A DNA stretch of 64,000 nt from Donghicola eburneus (lineage in GTDB: Bacteria > Pseudomonadota > Alphaproteobacteria > Rhodobacterales > Rhodobacteraceae). Shown here in pieces: positions 60,864 to 64,000 of this stretch (positions within the stretch are counted from its first letter, which is position 1; each line of letters begins with the position of its first letter). The DNA is taken from positions 124,001-188,000 of the forward strand of contig NZ_FOXY01000001.1 of NCBI RefSeq assembly GCF_900115865.1, written 5' to 3'. A program made the translations under genes and the position numbers. The notes under the pieces are model-generated. The model had not been told where the DNA came from, made no database searches, and saw only the letters and a program-made list of their open reading frames with translations.

Positions 60864-63758
60864 ATGCTAAGAAAAAAGACGAACGGAGTCGCCCGCTCTA
60901 CACAGCGCGCATCACTCCTGTCCGCAGCAGCGGAGAAATCCGTCGACCGCCGCGCATTCCTGCGTGGGTCCGGTCTGGCGATCGGCGGTCTGACCGCCTT
61001 GGGTGTCACCGGCGGCACTGTGACCAAAGCCGACGCGCAAGAAAGCGTGGCACGCGCGGTGGATACCGTGAAGTCCGTATGTACCCACTGCTCGGTCGGT
61101 TGTACCGTCGTGGCAGAAGTGGACAATGGCGTCTGGATCGGTCAGGAGCCCGGATACGACAGCCCGTTCAACCTTGGCTCGCACTGTGCCAAAGGCGCGG
61201 CTGTGCGAGAGCACGCCCACGGTGAACGCCGCCTGAAGTACCCCATGAAGAAGGTCAACGGTGAGTGGACCCGCATCTCTTGGGAGCAGGCGATCAACGA
61301 AATCGGCGACAAGATGATGTCGATCCGCGAAGAAAGCGGTCCCGACAGCGTCTACTGGCTGGGTTCGGCCAAGCACAACAACGAACAGGCCTACCTGTTC
61401 CGCAAGTTTGCGGCCTACTGGGGCACCAACAACGTCGACCACCAGGCACGTATCTGTCACTCGACCACCGTTGCGGGTGTTGCGAACACATGGGGCTACG
61501 GCGCCATGACCAACAGCTACAACGACATCCATAACTCCAAGGCGATCTTCATCATCGGCGGCAACCCTGCCGAGGCGCACCCCGTCTCGCTGTTGCACGT
61601 GCTGAAGGCCAAAGAGGAAAACAACGCACCCCTGATCGTCTGCGATCCGCGCTTCACTCGGACTGCGGCCCACGCGGACGAATATGTGCGTTTCCGTCCC
61701 GGCACTGACGTTGCGCTGGTCTGGGGCATCCTGTGGCACATCTTTGAAAACGGCTGGGAGGACAAAGAGTTCATCCGTACCCGCGTCTGGGGCATGGACC
61801 AGATCAAGGAAGAAGTCGCCAAGTGGAACCCCGAAGAGACAGAGCGTGTCACCGGAGCGCCCGGTGCGCAGCTGGAACGCGTGGCTCGCACGCTGGTCAA
61901 CAGCCGTCCCGGCACCGTGATCTGGTGCATGGGTGGCACCCAGCACACCAACGGTAACAACAACACCCGCGCCTACTGCATTCTGCAGCTTGCCCTTGGC
62001 AACATGGGCGTCTCGGGTGGCGGCACCAACATCTTCCGCGGCCACGACAACGTGCAGGGCGCGACCGACCTTGGCGTTCTGTCGCACACTCTGCCGGGCT
62101 ACTACGGCCTGTCTTCGGGCGCATGGGCGCACTGGGGCCGTGTCTGGGGCGAGGATATGGACTGGCTCAAGGGCCAATTCCAGTCCGAGACCGATGCCGA
62201 CGGCAAAGATGTCAACCTGATGGAGCGGACCGGTATTCCGGTGTCCCGCTGGATCGACGGTGTTCTCGAAGATGCCGAAAACATCGACCAGCCCGACAAC
62301 GTGCGTGCCATGGTTCTGTGGGGCCACGCGCCCAACTCGCAGACCCGTATGACCGAGATGAAAACGGCGATGGAAAAGCTCGACATGCTTGTCGTGATTG
62401 ATCCGTTCCCCACTGTTTCGGCCGTGCTGCATGACCGCACCGATGGTGTCTACCTGCTGCCCGCGACCACCCAGTTCGAAACCCGTGGCTCTGTGACCGC
62501 CTCGAACCGCTCGATCCAGTGGCGCGATCAGGTTGTGGACCCGCTGTTTGAATCGAAGCCCGACCACGTCATCATCGCGAAATTCGCGAACAAGTTCGGC
62601 TTTGCCGACCGCCTGTTCCGCAACATCGAGATGGAAGACGCGGAAACGCCCAACATCGAAAGCATCACCCGCGAGTTCAACGCAGGTATGTGGACTGTTG
62701 GCTACACCGGCCAGTCGCCCGAGCGCATCAAGCTGCACATGGCGAACCAGCACACCTTTGACAAAACGACGCTCAAGGCTGTTGGTGGACCCGCAGACGG
62801 GGATTACTACGGTATGCCGTGGCCCTGCTGGGGCACCCCCGAGATGAAGCATCCCGGCTCGCCCAACCTCTATGACATCAACAAGCCTGTGGCGGATGGC
62901 GGCTTGCCCTTCCGTGCGCGCTATGGTGTCGAGCGGAACGGCGACAATCTCTTGGCCGAAGGGGTGTCGAACCCCGGTGCGGACATTCAGGACGGTTATC
63001 CCGAGTTCACCATGCAGATGCTGATGGATCTGGGGTGGGATAGCGATCTGACAGACGAGGAGCGCGCGTCCATCGACGCTGTGGCTGGTCCGGGCACGAA
63101 CTGGAAGACCGACCTATCGGGTGGTATCCAGCGCGTCGCGATCAAGCATGGTTGTGCACCCTATGGGAACGCCAAGGCCCGTGCTGTGGTCTGGACCTTC
63201 CCGGATCCGGTGCCGCTCCACCGCGAGCCGCTCTACACCAACCGCCGCGATCTGGTCGAAGACTATCCGACCTACGAAGACCGCAAGCTGTACCGTCTGC
63301 CGACCATGTATGCGTCGATCCAGAAGAACGACTTCAGCAATGATTATCCGATCATTCTGACCTCGGGCCGACTGGTCGAATACGAAGGTGGCGGCGACGA
63401 GACACGTTCGAACCCGTGGCTGGCAGAACTTCAGCAGGAAATGTTTGTCGAAATGAACCCGCGCGATGCCAACAACCTTGGTGTACGGGACGGCAGCATG
63501 GTCTGGGTCGAAGGCCCCGAGGGCGGCAAGGTCAAGGTGAAAGCCATGATCACCGAACGTGTGGGCAATGGCGTGGCGTTCATGCCGTTCCACTTTGGCG
63601 GTCACTTCCAAGGACAGGATCTGCGGGACAAATATCCCGATGGTGCAGACCCCTATGTCTTGGGTGAATCGACCAACACGGCGCAGACCTATGGCTATGA
63701 CTCGGTGACCCTCATGCAGGAAACCAAAGCCACCCTCTGCAAGATCAGCGCAGCCTAA
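60864..63758 (+). CDS. fdhA: Periplasmic formate dehydrogenase alpha subunit (Mo/W, Cys type)
   Basis: The 964-residue catalytic subunit starts after GGGGAGG. Its Tat leader has DRRAFLRGSG around residue 29. A 4Fe-4S cluster is bound by C73, C76, C80 and C108. C198 in QARICHSTTVAG lies where E. coli FdnG has selenocysteine (QARVUHG), so this is a cysteine homologue, with no internal TGA needed. GGNPAEAHPVS and the C-terminal molybdopterin-binding domain complete the family pattern. It oxidises formate in the periplasm and passes electrons through the beta subunit to quinone or cytochromes. Metal may be W or Mo; the nearby tup operon favours W. Confidence 0.92.
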   Translation: MLRKKTNGVARSTQRASLLSAAAEKSVDRRAFLRGSGLAIGGLTALGVTGGTVTKADAQESVARAVDTVKSVCTHCSVGCTVVAEVDNGVWIGQEPGYDSPFNLGSHCAKGAAVREHAHGERRLKYPMKKVNGEWTRISWEQAINEIGDKMMSIREESGPDSVYWLGSAKHNNEQAYLFRKFAAYWGTNNVDHQARICHSTTVAGVANTWGYGAMTNSYNDIHNSKAIFIIGGNPAEAHPVSLLHVLKAKEENNAPLIVCDPRFTRTAAHADEYVRFRPGTDVALVWGILWHIFENGWEDKEFIRTRVWGMDQIKEEVAKWNPEETERVTGAPGAQLERVARTLVNSRPGTVIWCMGGTQHTNGNNNTRAYCILQLALGNMGVSGGGTNIFRGHDNVQGATDLGVLSHTLPGYYGLSSGAWAHWGRVWGEDMDWLKGQFQSETDADGKDVNLMERTGIPVSRWIDGVLEDAENIDQPDNVRAMVLWGHAPNSQTRMTEMKTAMEKLDMLVVIDPFPTVSAVLHDRTDGVYLLPATTQFETRGSVTASNRSIQWRDQVVDPLFESKPDHVIIAKFANKFGFADRLFRNIEMEDAETPNIESITREFNAGMWTVGYTGQSPERIKLHMANQHTFDKTTLKAVGGPADGDYYGMPWPCWGTPEMKHPGSPNLYDINKPVADGGLPFRARYGVERNGDNLLAEGVSNPGADIQDGYPEFTMQMLMDLGWDSDLTDEERASIDAVAGPGTNWKTDLSGGIQRVAIKHGCAPYGNAKARAVVWTFPDPVPLHREPLYTNRRDLVEDYPTYEDRKLYRLPTMYASIQKNDFSNDYPIILTSGRLVEYEGGGDETRSNPWLAELQQEMFVEMNPRDANNLGVRDGSMVWVEGPEGGKVKVKAMITERVGNGVAFMPFHFGGHFQGQDLRDKYPDGADPYVLGESTNTAQTYGYDSVTLMQETKATLCKISAA

Positions 63759-63770
63759 GGAGACAAGGAT

Positions 63771-64000
63771 ATGGCAAGAGCAAAATTTCTCTGCGACGCC
63801 GAGCGCTGCATCGAGTGTAACGCCTGCGTCACCGCCTGTAAGAACGAGCACGAAGTGCCGTGGGGCATCAACCGCCGCCGTGTGATCACCATCAACGACG
63901 GCAAACCCGGTGAGCGTTCGATCTCGGTCGCTTGTATGCACTGCTCGGACGCGCCCTGTATGGCCGTCTGTCCAACCGATTGCTTCTACCAGACCGAAGA
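63771..64000 (+). CDS. fdhB: Formate dehydrogenase iron-sulfur (beta) subunit, 5' part
   Basis: The first 76 residues are visible before the window ends. ATG at 63771 follows AAGGAGACAAGGAT. Two ferredoxin motifs are readable: CIECNACVTACKNE and CMHCSDAPCMAVCP, as in the four-cluster electron-transfer subunits of periplasmic formate dehydrogenases. It follows fdhA by 12 bases and is surely in the same operon. A cytochrome b gamma subunit would be expected beyond the window. Confidence 0.9.
   Translation, partial: MARAKFLCDAERCIECNACVTACKNEHEVPWGINRRRVITINDGKPGERSISVACMHCSDAPCMAVCPTDCFYQTE

Noticed and set aside
60912-62852. A long open frame on the minus strand inside fdhA
   Set aside because: Again a GC-driven antisense shadow of a gene with clear catalytic motifs; composition rich in His, Gly and Val with no domain.
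60864-63758. Possible selenocysteine-containing formate dehydrogenase
   Set aside because: The ligand position encodes Cys (C198 in RICHSTT) and the frame has no internal TGA, so no selenocysteine machinery is implied.

Overview
The window is a GC-rich, densely coding stretch of bacterial chromosome. Gene content and protein style (TupBCA, DUF3305/DUF3306, DUF6494/DUF6505, GbcAB, Fds-type formate dehydrogenase, RTX proteins) point to an alphaproteobacterium of the Rhodobacterales, probably a marine roseobacter. I see no rRNA, tRNA, insertion sequence, phage or CRISPR array. Both ends cut through genes.

Layout. 0-2 kb: end of a tartrate/isocitrate-type dehydrogenase and a succinate-semialdehyde dehydrogenase. 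2-7 kb: a minus-strand tryptophan tryptophylquinone (TTQ) amine dehydrogenase operon of the aromatic amine dehydrogenase type (aauBEDA) with two small cytochromes c and a divergent AraC regulator. 7-14 kb: a desaturase, a beta-propeller/RTX protein and an MprF/LpiA-type lysyl-lipid synthase. 14-25 kb: a second RTX protein, a stand-alone MauG-like dihaem enzyme (the likely TTQ maturase for the distant aau operon), assorted housekeeping and accessory genes, TrkH, a decayed SDR gene and a DMT transporter. 25-35 kb: complete reductive pyrimidine catabolism (preT-preA, dihydropyrimidinase, N-carbamoyl-beta-alanine amidohydrolase) with an ABC uptake system and operators that match the RutR consensus. 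35-38.5 kb: Rieske glycine-betaine-type demethylase gbcAB with a divergent LysR gene. 38.8-40.5 kb: a chemoreceptor.

40.6-64 kb is one large formate/molybdenum-tungsten region. It holds a cytosolic NAD-linked formate dehydrogenase (alpha plus a fused beta/gamma subunit), a TusA-like protein, fdhD, mobA, mobB and an unusual DUF429-MoeA fusion, then DUF2478 and a tungstate ABC transporter (tupBCA). It continues with a run of poorly known accessory genes (cytochrome b561, DUF6505, a degenerate biotin-ligase-like protein, Mrp ATPase, DUF6494, a TupA/cytochrome c chimera, a 649-residue polyferredoxin, DUF3305, DUF3306, a TorD-like chaperone, a Tat-target peptide). It ends in a periplasmic Tat-exported formate dehydrogenase (alpha complete, beta cut by the window end).

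The most interesting signals are: (1) a shared inverted repeat GGACA-N3-TGTCC, found exactly once in front of the tungstate transporter and once in front of the periplasmic formate dehydrogenase cluster, with extra weaker copies beside each, suggesting a metal- or formate-linked regulon; (2) a gene in that cluster that looks like an internally deleted tungstate-binding protein fused to a monohaem cytochrome c; (3) a DUF429-MoeA fusion; (4) an AADH small subunit that has lost both cysteines of one conserved disulfide, served by a MauG-like enzyme encoded elsewhere. All functions are assigned by reading motifs and comparing with remembered family sequences; no searches were run.
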